Source of the DNA: a virus
DNA: 41,234 nucleotides
IMG/VR virus record: IMGVR_UViG_3300009127_000013
Coordinates: 1 to 41,234 of that record
Strand: one strand, 5' to 3'
Made by a program: the position numbers and the translations under genes. Shown here piece by piece: positions 16,589 to 22,217 of this stretch (its first letter is position 1; each line of letters starts with the position of its first letter). The notes under the pieces are model-generated. The model was not told the origin of the DNA, searched no databases, and saw nothing but the letters and a program-made list of their open reading frames with translations.

Positions 16589-16634
16589 TTGAGTATGGGA
16601 GTATTTACGCTTGAGTAATTGTGTTGTTTGAGTA
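16589..16634 (+). promoter_or_regulatory. Array of TTGAGTA half-sites upstream of the RHH regulator
   Basis: TTGAGTA occurs at 16589-16595, 16611-16617 and 16628-16634, and again at 16681-16687 inside the promoter spacer. The inverted form TACTCAA occurs at 16881-16887 and 16987-16993. Direct and inverted copies of a 7-bp half-site around a ribbon-helix-helix gene are the expected form of an autoregulatory operator. Confidence 0.6.
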
Positions 16635-16664
16635 TATGCGATATACGATTTTTGAAAAAATACC

Positions 16665-16693
16665 TTGACAAATAAAGGAGTTGAGTATATACT
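16665..16693 (+). promoter_or_regulatory. Near-consensus sigma70-type promoter for the RHH regulator
   Basis: TTGACA (16665-16670), a 17-bp spacer and TATACT (16688-16693). Initiation about seven bases downstream would fall on the A of the regulator's ATG at 16700, so the message may be leaderless. The -10 lies within AGTATATACT (16684-16693), a palindrome overlapping a TTGAGTA site, which would let the regulator block RNA polymerase. Confidence 0.8.
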
Positions 16694-16699
16694 TATGGT

Positions 16700-16855
16700 A
16701 TGGCAAGGGTTAATTTCAACATTGACAATGACGACTACAAAGAGCTGAAAATCTTTTCAATCCGGCAGGGCTTTGTTACCTTGACGGATCTTTTTAAATC
16801 GTGGATCAAGACAGCACTTCATCAGCAACGGGAACAGGACAAAAACAAGAAGTAA
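16700..16855 (+). CDS. Ribbon-helix-helix (CopG/Arc-like) transcription regulator
   Basis: A 51-aa protein: a beta strand MARVNFNIDNDDYKELKIFS, then a helix, a turn and a second helix (RQGFVTLTDLFKSWIKTAL) with a charged tail. Alternating residues RVNFNI would insert into the DNA major groove, as in CopG, Arc and ParG. The gene is the first of the plus-strand block, directly at a near-consensus promoter whose elements overlap repeated TTGAGTA sites. I infer autoregulation and control of this block and perhaps of the shared element at 16.3 kb. It is shorter than the three-frame threshold for typical gene callers but well supported by promoter and fold pattern. Confidence 0.7.
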   Translation: MARVNFNIDNDDYKELKIFSIRQGFVTLTDLFKSWIKTALHQQREQDKNKK

Positions 16856-16873
16856 TTTTTTTTGCGTGTCGTG

Positions 16874-16887
16874 GAGTAATTACTCAA
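16874..16887 (+). promoter_or_regulatory. Palindromic operator GAGTAATTACTC
   Basis: A perfect 12-bp palindrome (16874-16885) extended by AA, joining two inverted half-sites of the TTGAGTA type, 18 bp after the regulator stop. A related T8-tract plus TACTCAA block follows about 106 bp later (ending 16993), 19/24 identical over the aligned part after the T8 tract. Confidence 0.6.
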
Positions 16888-16985
16888 TGGATAAATTAGA
16901 AATGGAATTGATGAGATATTATTGCAAATGGTCAACGATTATCAGCATTGTTTTGGCGATATTTTTTTTGTGTTGCGTGGTGTAA
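16887..16985 (+). CDS. 32-aa single-pass membrane peptide
   Basis: ATG 16887 encodes a charged N-terminus (MDKLEMELMRYYCKW) and a hydrophobic helix (STIISIVLAIFFLCCVV) ending in TAA. GTGGAG lies about 10 bases upstream. The start overlaps the operator palindrome. The layout fits very small phage membrane peptides, some of which affect lysis or host membranes. Its reality rests on the clean charge/hydrophobic pattern only. Confidence 0.4.
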   Translation: MDKLEMELMRYYCKWSTIISIVLAIFFLCCVV

Positions 16986-17008
16986 CTACTCAAACGAAAG
17001 GAGGCAAA

Positions 17009-17167
17009 ATGCAGTTACTTCAACAGCCACGGCGTATCAAGGTATTGGAAACAAAAACATACCGGAAGTATGTCAGGGGATTAGTGTTGTTGACAAAGGT
17101 CAGCAAGGTTTTAGTGTCGGTTCGTGGGATCACTAAAATTGAAACGGAAGTGGATCACCTTATATAA
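17009..17167 (+). CDS. Small basic protein (52 aa)
   Basis: ATG 17009 follows AAAGGAGGCAAA. The protein is basic (MQLLQQPRRIKVLETKTYRK), with a Val/Leu-rich middle and an acidic end (ETEVDHLI). No domain recognised. It lies between the membrane peptide and radC with short spacing, so it is probably in the same operon. It may bind nucleic acid or a partner; nothing more can be said. Confidence 0.5.
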   Translation: MQLLQQPRRIKVLETKTYRKYVRGLVLLTKVSKVLVSVRGITKIETEVDHLI

Positions 17168-17179
17168 AGGAGGGGAATT

Positions 17180-17620
17180 GTGATTTATGAAATTGAAACG
17201 ATCAAGGTGAAACTAAAAATCAGGGAGGAAACACAGCAATCAGTCAATAGTCCGGCAGAGGTTGCCCGAGTAGCAAGAGAAATCTTCACACTCTTAGACG
17301 CAGATCAAGAGCATTTTATCCTTTTGGCGTTAGACAGTAAAAATCAAATAAAAGGATATAAGGTAATCTCGTCAGGAGGTCAAGCGAGTGCTGATCCGGA
17401 TATGAAAATTGTTTTCAGATCTGCCCTGTTTTTAGGTGCTATTTCAATAATCGTGGCACATAATCACCCGTCAGGCGATCCAGAGCCAAGCGAGGAGGAT
17501 CGTCAGTTTACCAAAAAACTCAAAGAGGCAGGGGAGTTATTGACTATTAGAGTGCTGGATCATTTAATTATTGGCGATAATGACAGATGGTATAGCTTTT
17601 CAAATGAAAGGGGGTTATAA
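17180..17620 (+). CDS. radC: RadC-type JAMM/MPN domain protein
   Basis: A 146-aa protein starting at GTG 17180 after AAGGAGGGGAATT. The core carries the JAMM metal-binding pattern H94-x-H96 with S104 and D107 (HNHPSGDPEPSEED), characteristic of the RadC family (DUF2466). Chromosomal RadC is about 225 aa with an N-terminal helix-hairpin-helix; this version lacks it, as do many plasmid and phage copies. The family's cellular role is unsettled: it was once linked to DNA repair, and the fold suggests a metal-dependent protease or hydrolase. Its neighbours are regulator-type small genes and a 67-aa gene two bases downstream. Confidence 0.85.
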   Translation: MIYEIETIKVKLKIREETQQSVNSPAEVARVAREIFTLLDADQEHFILLALDSKNQIKGYKVISSGGQASADPDMKIVFRSALFLGAISIIVAHNHPSGDPEPSEEDRQFTKKLKEAGELLTIRVLDHLIIGDNDRWYSFSNERGL

Positions 17621-17621
17621 A

Positions 17622-17825
17622 ATGGAAATCACAGCAATCAAAAAAATCGTAGGCAATTACTCTATCGTTGAAACAAGGCCCATTGTATACCGCATTTGGA
17701 ACACAGACGCTCAAACTTTTGAAAGGTGTAAAACAACTGGCACGATAATTCAAGACAATAACTATGCCGCCATTGAGGACATTGTAGAAGATTTAGCGGC
17801 AATGCTTGCATCAGAAAGGAGTTAA
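17622..17825 (+). CDS. Small hypothetical protein (67 aa)
   Basis: ATG 17622 follows GAAAGGGGGTTATAAA; longer frames from 17571 read into radC and lack a site. The protein has a beta-type N-terminus (MEITAIKKIVGNYSIVETRP), then VYRIWNTDAQTFERCKTTG and an acidic helical end (AIEDIVEDLAAMLASERS). Not recognised. It is tightly linked to radC and to the next small gene, suggesting one operon. Confidence 0.55.
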   Translation: MEITAIKKIVGNYSIVETRPIVYRIWNTDAQTFERCKTTGTIIQDNNYAAIEDIVEDLAAMLASERS

Positions 17826-17828
17826 AAA

Positions 17829-18005
17829 ATGTATATGATACTTTGGTGGAAAGATGATGGCAACTATTTAACACATGTTGAGAATGAAAACAAAAGCATA
17901 AAACTTTTTGATACGCTCATGGGCGCCTCCACTTATGTCGCAGGATTTGGACTGGGCAACCCTGATAATTTAAGGGTAATCTCAATTGAGGGCGTAACTG
18001 AATAA
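17829..18005 (+). CDS. Small hypothetical protein (58 aa)
   Basis: ATG 17829 follows AAAGGAGTTAAAAA. It encodes MYMILWWKDDGNYLTHVENE, a middle with KLFDTLMGASTYVAGFG and an end with LRVISIEGVTE. The alternating hydrophobic pattern is that of a small alpha/beta protein of a type common in phages, with an aromatic first strand and a valine/isoleucine last strand. No function known. Confidence 0.55.
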   Translation: MYMILWWKDDGNYLTHVENENKSIKLFDTLMGASTYVAGFGLGNPDNLRVISIEGVTE

Positions 18006-18018
18006 AGGAGAGTAAATT

Positions 18019-18144
18019 ATGATAAATATATTTAATAATCCAGAAATTGACAACGAAAGGATATATTTTTTTAGTATCGGAAAATATTGGCTTAAACTTT
18101 ACAAAAGACCCAAACGCTTACGGATATTTTGGGGTATTTTTTGA
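18019..18144 (+). CDS. Small basic aromatic protein (41 aa)
   Basis: ATG 18019 after AAGGAGAGTAAATT encodes MINIFNNPEIDNERIYFFSI followed by a basic, aromatic end (LKLYKRPKRLRIFWGIF). TGA at 18142. The frame after the stop continues FDDKEAQ only in another phase, so a frameshift is possible but unsupported. Function unknown. Confidence 0.45.
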   Translation: MINIFNNPEIDNERIYFFSIGKYWLKLYKRPKRLRIFWGIF

Positions 18145-18159
18145 TGATAAGGAGGCACA

Positions 18160-18708
18160 ATGAAAAAAAATCTCTGTAAAAACTGTTTAGGCAAATTGAG
18201 CAACTGGGCCTATAAAATCCAAAAGGTGCACAGGGAACAAAACGGAAATGTCCTTGCAAGAGTAATCACATGGCGCACAAAGAAAACTATCTATCTATGC
18301 AAGCATTGTTGGGACAACTATATTGATTTTTCAAAGGTAGTAGTGTTTTTGGTTGTCTTAACCCTATCCTCTTTGACTTCGGCCCACGCAATACCTGAAA
18401 ACAAAGCAGTCAGGGCCATAATTGGTGAGGCCGCCGATCAGGGCTATCGCGGTATGCTTGCTGTGGCCTGTGCAATCCGCAATCGCGGCCATTTAAAAGG
18501 CGTTTATGGCCTTAAAGCTAAACACGTTGACAGTGAACCCGAATGGATTTGGAACATAGCCAAAATAGCTTGGCAGGAAAGCGCCTCGTGTGATATTGTC
18601 AACGGTGCGACGCATTGGGAAAACCTAACCTATGGCACGCCATATTGGGCTAAATCAATGGAAATTGCCTGCAAAATTGGCGCGCATACATTTTTCAAGG
18701 AGAACTAA
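18160..18708 (+). CDS. Membrane-anchored SleB-like cell-wall hydrolase (endolysin candidate)
   Basis: A 182-aa protein with three parts. Residues 1-55 hold a zinc-ribbon-like pair (C6-x2-C9 and C47-x2-C50). Residues about 58-76 are a hydrophobic segment (VVVFLVVLTLSSLTSAHA) that could be a signal anchor. Residues about 82-182 match SleB/Hydrolase_2-type wall hydrolases: RAIIGEAADQGYRGMLAVAC with E90 as likely catalytic acid, AIRNRG, GATHWEN, and a PYWAKSMEIACKIGAHTF ending common in phage versions. It starts behind AAGGAGGCACA. It is probably the lysis enzyme, exported by its internal segment in signal-arrest style. The cytosolic zinc ribbon is unusual. Confidence 0.7.
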   Translation: MKKNLCKNCLGKLSNWAYKIQKVHREQNGNVLARVITWRTKKTIYLCKHCWDNYIDFSKVVVFLVVLTLSSLTSAHAIPENKAVRAIIGEAADQGYRGMLAVACAIRNRGHLKGVYGLKAKHVDSEPEWIWNIAKIAWQESASCDIVNGATHWENLTYGTPYWAKSMEIACKIGAHTFFKEN

Positions 18709-18709
18709 A

Positions 18710-18814
18710 ATGTTTTATTGTAGAAAATGTGATGACAATGTAGAAGTTGTTTTTGATGAGGAGTTAAACGCTTTTAGATGTAAACTATGCGGCACATTAG
18801 TTGAAGCTGTTTAG
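18710..18814 (+). CDS. 34-aa zinc-ribbon peptide
   Basis: ATG 18710 after AAGGAGAACTAAA encodes a minimal zinc ribbon: MFYCRKCDDNVEVVFDEELN, then FRCKLCGTLVEAV. Four cysteines form two C-x2-C pairs. Longer frames read into the hydrolase gene and lack a site. It follows the hydrolase by one base. Function unknown. Confidence 0.6.
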   Translation: MFYCRKCDDNVEVVFDEELNAFRCKLCGTLVEAV

Positions 18815-18827
18815 AATAGGGTTTTAA

Positions 18828-18908
18828 ATGAGAAAGTTAATTGAGGTCATATTGGTAGCAGTATGTTTGGTATTGGTAATTTCGTTTTTCAAATTACTTT
18901 TGTTTTAA
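18828..18908 (+). CDS. 26-aa hydrophobic peptide
   Basis: ATG 18828 after TAGGGTTTTAA encodes MRKLIEVILVAVCLVLVISF followed by FKLLLF. It is a single hydrophobic helix with a basic start, at the end of the plus-strand block after the hydrolase. Its last 15 bases overlap the convergent methyltransferase gene. A small lysis or holin-type peptide is possible. Confidence 0.4.
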   Translation: MRKLIEVILVAVCLVLVISFFKLLLF

Positions 18909-19688
18909 ACGACATACATAAATCCTACCCCTTGCAAACAACGCCGGAAACTTATCGGCTATAAACCGCCAAAAGGTGTCCGGTATTTTCTTGGCTATCT
19001 TGCCGATCCACTCTCCACGACTTTTGTGCATATCCGTTGAGATATAACTGCCTTCCTCCACGATCTTGAAATACTCGCTTATGAACCGGCGTTGTTGCCG
19101 GATCGTCGGAAAATGAACGTGCTTATAATCCTTGAACGCTTGGGCGTCGCACCCTATCCCTATCGCCATAACTATCCGGTGATAAAGGGTATTTTCATTA
19201 GGTAAACTGAAACAGATCACGCCGTCTTTCGCAAGGGATAACTGAAATGCTTTCATAATCGCCGTGGGATATAGGATATGCTCTACGATTTCCAAAGCGA
19301 AAATCAAATCGTATTTTTTATCCAAAAACTCCAATTTATAATTAGGAAATTGGTTTAAATCTATCCTAATAATATCCTCGTGTTTTTCGAGCATATCAAT
19401 GCCGGTGTAAGAACAATAGTTAGGCAAGTGATTACGCACTTCCATAGTGTAACACCCCACATCTAAAACGTGAGGATTATGCCCTTCGTATAAACTATAT
19501 GCCATAACAACAGCTCTATGAACCCTCAACCTTGAATATTTGTCGGAATTATACATATCGCCCCACGGTCTAATAGGGTTATTTTTTAACATATTATAAA
19601 GTTTTAAATGTTTCTCGTGATTTTCGTTAATGCGTCCACTTTTTTGGGGAGTATTTCCTTTCCGTTTTCGGTCTTTGGGAACGCGCAT
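18894..19688 (-). CDS. Class I SAM-dependent methyltransferase
   Basis: A 264-aa protein with a Rossmann methyltransferase core: motif I HVLDVGCYTMEV (about 74-85), an acidic SAM-ribose position after YTGIDML, motif IV ALEIVEHILYP and the segment LSLAKDGVICFSLPNE. This is the Methyltransf_23 type often found in sugar or lipid biosynthesis loci. The C-terminus (about 215-264) is basic and hydrophobic and may contact membrane or substrate. It is the last gene of the cargo island, behind an AAGGAGGCAT site. Substrate cannot be told; O- or C-methylation of a glycan is plausible from context. Confidence 0.75.
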   Translation of the reverse strand: MRVPKDRKRKGNTPQKSGRINENHEKHLKLYNMLKNNPIRPWGDMYNSDKYSRLRVHRAVVMAYSLYEGHNPHVLDVGCYTMEVRNHLPNYCSYTGIDMLEKHEDIIRIDLNQFPNYKLEFLDKKYDLIFALEIVEHILYPTAIMKAFQLSLAKDGVICFSLPNENTLYHRIVMAIGIGCDAQAFKDYKHVHFPTIRQQRRFISEYFKIVEEGSYISTDMHKSRGEWIGKIAKKIPDTFWRFIADKFPALFARGRIYVCRLKQK

Positions 19689-19794
19689 ATGCCTCCTTAC
19701 ATTTTTTATTACAGAATATATCCTCTTTCAAATTGCCCTTTCGTATGAACAAGCCACAACCGGAACAAAATATATCCTCGCCGTTAGTGCTCAT
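19627..19794 (-). CDS. Small treble-clef zinc-finger protein (55 aa)
   Basis: ATG 19794 encodes MSTNGEDIFCSGCGLFIRKG, then FCNKKCKEAYARSQ and a basic end. The cysteines are arranged C-x2-C and C-x3-C. It overlaps the methyltransferase start by 62 bases in another frame. The methyltransferase start lies inside its 3' part, suggesting coupling. Function unknown; one of several tiny Cys-rich proteins in this island. Confidence 0.5.
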   Translation of the reverse strand: MSTNGEDIFCSGCGLFIRKGNLKEDIFCNKKCKEAYARSQRPKTERKYSPKKWTH

Positions 19795-19796
19795 AT

Positions 19797-19949
19797 CTAC
19801 TTCGGCTGAATTTTTATATTCATTGTTTTATCCTGCCAATCAATAGTTATTTCTCTAAAATCACCCCACCCATCTAAAAAATTACTTACCTCTAACATAA
19901 TTTCTCTCATTGCTGTTAATGGTATTTGATTTCTAATAGTTTTTTTCAT
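19797..19949 (-). CDS. Small hypothetical protein (50 aa)
   Basis: ATG 19949 overlaps the stop of the glycosyltransferase (ATGA). The sequence MKKTIRNQIPLTAMREIMLE followed by VSNFLDGWGDFREITIDWQD and MNIKIQPK reads as one helix and two strands. No family recognised. The overlap supports it being translated. Confidence 0.5.
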   Translation of the reverse strand: MKKTIRNQIPLTAMREIMLEVSNFLDGWGDFREITIDWQDKTMNIKIQPK

Positions 19950-20932
19950 CGCCCCGCCCTTCCCTGTTTTACATAGGTCATAAACCTATTAAAGTAATAA
20001 CTGAAACGTGTGGCTCGAAAGATATATGGAAGTATGTCCTTGTCTTTTTTAAGGCGTATAAAGCGATTTATATGTGACTTTTTCCAAAGTATTAAAGGAA
20101 AGTGCCTAAAAATATAATAAAGCCCTTGGAAAGTAAAGCCGGCTTTAATAAATTCGCCCTTTAAAACGAAGATAAAGGCCACCATTGTCCATACCAACAG
20201 GTGTTTTGGGAGGATCCACGCCAAGTTATGCCACTCCAAATTCTTGATCAACATAGTAATATAGTTTTTACAACCGTGATAATGGATCGTGTGTTGCGAG
20301 TAGTATTGTTTCTTATCTTTTAAAGGCGTGTTGAAAGCGTGGTAAGCAATGGCTTTCGGCGCAAACCTAACCTCACGACCTAACAGCCATACCCTCCACG
20401 ATAGGTCAGTTTCCTCGCCGAACATAAAGAAGTCGCTATCAAATCCTCCTACTTTTACAAATGTGTTACGCATAATCATGCAGGAGGCAGACTTCCCAGC
20501 GAGGATCCGCTTCTTATAATCAAATTGCCCTCTATCCTCCACATTACCGGAACGCTCTATCAGAAATCCCCACGATCCGAGATAACTACCGGCGTCGTCA
20601 AACTTATTTGTGCCCATCGTGATAATCTTGGAATAAACCATTACCGTATCCATATTGATAGCCAACCACATCTGTTTTAAACACTCCTTGTCCACTTCGG
20701 TATCATCATCAAAGAACGCGAGGTATTCGCCGGTAGCAAAGCACGCGCCTAAATTACGCTTAAACGCCGGCCCTCCGTGGTCGTGGATAACGCTGCACCC
20801 CTCAATGTGCAGATTTTCGTCGCTGACAATAATAATCTCATATTCAACGCCGACAGATTTCCTAATACTCTTGACGCACTTATAGATAAAGTCGCCGGTG
20901 TGATGGCAGATGATACAACTTATGATGTTGAC
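19946..20932 (-). CDS. Glycosyltransferase family 2, without a canonical start codon
   Basis: The open frame encodes about 328 residues of a complete GT-A enzyme: a first strand IISCIICHHTGDFIYKCVKS, EIIIVSDE, GGPAFKRNLGACFATGEYLA, the metal site FFDDDTEVD, then RILAGKSASCMIMRN, VGGFDSDFFMFGEETDLSWR and a C-terminal hydrophobic hairpin (about 245-280). It would transfer a sugar from a nucleotide or lipid-linked donor at the inner membrane. The first ATG/GTG/TTG in frame is GTG 20695, which would remove the whole donor-binding part including the DDD motif. Upstream the frame is open from 20941, overlapping the end of the HNH gene. Start by ATC/ATA/GTC, a frameshift from HNH, or a damaged 5' end are all possible. 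Confidence 0.75.
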   Translation of the reverse strand, partial: VNIISCIICHHTGDFIYKCVKSIRKSVGVEYEIIIVSDENLHIEGCSVIHDHGGPAFKRNLGACFATGEYLAFFDDDTEVDKECLKQMWLAINMDTVMVYSKIITMGTNKFDDAGSYLGSWGFLIERSGNVEDRGQFDYKKRILAGKSASCMIMRNTFVKVGGFDSDFFMFGEETDLSWRVWLLGREVRFAPKAIAYHAFNTPLKDKKQYYSQHTIHYHGCKNYITMLIKNLEWHNLAWILPKHLLVWTMVAFIFVLKGEFIKAGFTFQGLYYIFRHFPLILWKKSHINRFIRLKKDKDILPYIFRATRFSYYFNRFMTYVKQGRAGR

Positions 20933-21315
20933 CTCGCTTTCTTATGCGGACATATCCCATATCTCGCTTTCGCTAAATTACAGTTATTGCATAATACTTG
21001 ATAACCCTTTGGATAATTATTCCTTTTTAACCACGGATAAAATTCACTTGGAGGAACTACTTTTCTATGTTCTTTTCCGTCATTGTTTATGTGATCCATT
21101 GCCAAAAATTCAATTTGATGTTCTCCGCAACAGGCGCATGCTTCCCCATAAGCAGATATAACTTCCTCTCTTAATTTATGACGCCTTATTTTATCCATTT
21201 TTCTATGATGATCTCGAAGTTTTGCTACATATTTATTTCGCCACTTTCGTTTCGCCTTAATGTTTTTATGATAATAATATCTTTGACGCACATTTTCTTC
21301 CTTTTTCGTTCTCAT
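20920..21315 (-). CDS. HNH homing-type endonuclease
   Basis: A 131-aa protein. The N-terminal 50 residues are very basic (helical DNA-binding, KAKRKWRNKYVAKLRDHHRK). The nuclease core holds C60 and C63 (with a further C62), AMDHINNDGKEHRK with the catalytic DH at 74-75, YPKGYQVLCNNCN and a final CPHKK. This is the phage free-standing HNH type that nicks or cuts DNA and spreads by homing. ATG 21315 overlaps the stop of the preceding gene. Its 3' end lies over the 5' end of a glycosyltransferase frame that lacks a start codon, suggesting insertion. Confidence 0.85.
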   Translation of the reverse strand: MRTKKEENVRQRYYYHKNIKAKRKWRNKYVAKLRDHHRKMDKIRRHKLREEVISAYGEACACCGEHQIEFLAMDHINNDGKEHRKVVPPSEFYPWLKRNNYPKGYQVLCNNCNLAKARYGICPHKKARSTS

Positions 21316-21704
21316 AAAACCAACGCCAAAATTGCCTGAAGTTTAGCCGGTGAAACCTCTACGCCTAACCTCTGTATCATATCAATATCCTTCTGCCTGT
21401 TATCAGGATCTAAACCTCCGCCTGTGCCTATCTTAATTATTCTGCGACCGGCTTCCGTCATAAAAACGATTATGCCTATCGGTCTGCCTTGATTGCCCTC
21501 TGTGAACCATTGCTGATGCAAGACTTTCATATATCCTCCTTGTGATTTCCACCATACCCAATTAGATAGCCGTTCCCATACGCTTAATCCCTCCCAATCA
21601 AGCCAATCTATATAAAGGTGTCCGCACCGACGACATTGCGTAGGCCCCGATTTACCTACCCACCTATGCCCACATTTTTGACATTTATATTTGGCTAACG
21701 GCAT
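21312..21704 (-). CDS. Zinc-ribbon protein with possible second internal product
   Basis: A 130-aa frame. Residues 1-35 form a zinc ribbon (YKCQKCGHRWVGKSGPTQCR, then RCGHLYIDW). Residue 59 is an internal ATG (21530) directly behind AAGGAGGATAT, which would give a separate 72-aa protein MKVLHQQWFTEGNQGRPIGI ending in SPAKLQAILALVL. The second half has an IGIIVFMTEAGRRIIKIGTG beta-type core. So this may be a two-domain protein, two in-frame proteins, or both. It ends with an ATGA overlap into the HNH gene. Function unknown. Confidence 0.55.
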   Translation of the reverse strand: MPLAKYKCQKCGHRWVGKSGPTQCRRCGHLYIDWLDWEGLSVWERLSNWVWWKSQGGYMKVLHQQWFTEGNQGRPIGIIVFMTEAGRRIIKIGTGGGLDPDNRQKDIDMIQRLGVEVSPAKLQAILALVL

Positions 21705-21882
21705 ATTGATAAAATAACTTCTTGGCCTCTTTATCTTTTCTTTGCTTTACAAGAATAACCCATTTCTTATACCATTTATCAGGCATAACAAAACTCATCA
21801 TACCAAAATATGCGCCGTGTTTTTTCATACCCTTTTTCATTTGAGACATACTCATTACTCCGCCACATATACTACTGCCCAT
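21685..21882 (-). CDS. Small hypothetical protein (65 aa)
   Basis: ATG 21882 follows TAAGGAGGGCTT. The protein is Met/Lys/Gly-rich at the start (MGSSICGGVMSMSQMKKGMK), then has FVMPDKWYKKWVILVKQRKD and a charged helix to QYAVSQI. It overlaps the following gene by 20 bases in another frame. No domain recognised. Confidence 0.5.
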   Translation of the reverse strand: MGSSICGGVMSMSQMKKGMKKHGAYFGMMSFVMPDKWYKKWVILVKQRKDKEAKKLFYQYAVSQI

Positions 21883-21891
21883 AAGCCCTCC

Positions 21892-22059
21892 TTACTCGTA
21901 GCCGACATTATAAATTTTCTTGATATAAGGGATATGGTCGGTCTTTCTTTTATCGACGGGTTGTAGCTGTGCAAGGGGAGTGTCTGCATTTTTCTCCTTC
22001 TTGGTGACCAACGAATAGTCGTTGCCTAAGCACTCTTTCGAGTCGCCCACACTAACCAT
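21892..22059 (-). CDS. Small hypothetical protein (55 aa) ending in a radical-SAM-like tail
   Basis: ATG 22059 encodes a charged protein (MVSVGDSKECLGNDYSLVTK) ending YIKKIYNVGYE. The last segment matches the IRKIYNVGYD segment near the end of the radical SAM gene just upstream, at DNA level over about 29 bases (25 identical). GGAGG for the next gene overlaps its stop. It may be a remnant of a duplicated radical SAM 3' end or an independent small gene. Confidence 0.45.
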   Translation of the reverse strand: MVSVGDSKECLGNDYSLVTKKEKNADTPLAQLQPVDKRKTDHIPYIKKIYNVGYE

Positions 22060-22061
22060 TT

Positions 22062-22217
22062 TTAAACCATACCCCCCGGATTATTTTTCCTTATAATTTT
22101 ATCCACGCACACTCCAACAGGAATAGATAGCACTATTAAAAGCATAGCCAACAACAGTTGACCACGCAATATACATATCGTTCCTACGCCCATTAAAACA
22201 ATCAATAATATTTTCAT
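22062..22217 (-). CDS. Small membrane protein (51 aa)
   Basis: ATG 22217 overlaps the radical SAM stop (ATGA). The sequence is hydrophobic (MKILLIVLMGVGTICILRGQ, then LLAMLLIVLSIPVGVCVD) with a basic end, giving two short membrane helices. Its first 14 bases are identical to the start of the radical SAM gene. Function unknown. Confidence 0.5.
   Translation of the reverse strand: MKILLIVLMGVGTICILRGQLLLAMLLIVLSIPVGVCVDKIIRKNNPGGMV

Larger units (their letters stand above)
15853..16664. other. Divergent control region without convincing genes
   Basis: About 0.8 kb between the minus-strand structural block and the plus-strand block. I see only weak frames on either strand. It contains a G9-A-G6-C4 tract (15878-15897), A/T-rich segments, a strong minus-strand terminator, the 28-bp element shared with 37.27 kb and TTGAGTA half-sites. 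The plus strand is A/C-rich around 16180-16260 and T/G-rich around 16360-16560, so composition flips near the terminator. Confidence 0.6.

Noticed and set aside
16292-16671. Minus-strand open frames rich in Asn, Gln, Lys and Ser
   Set aside because: They mirror a T/G-rich low-complexity plus strand and the TTGAGTA control sites; the pattern is not protein-like.
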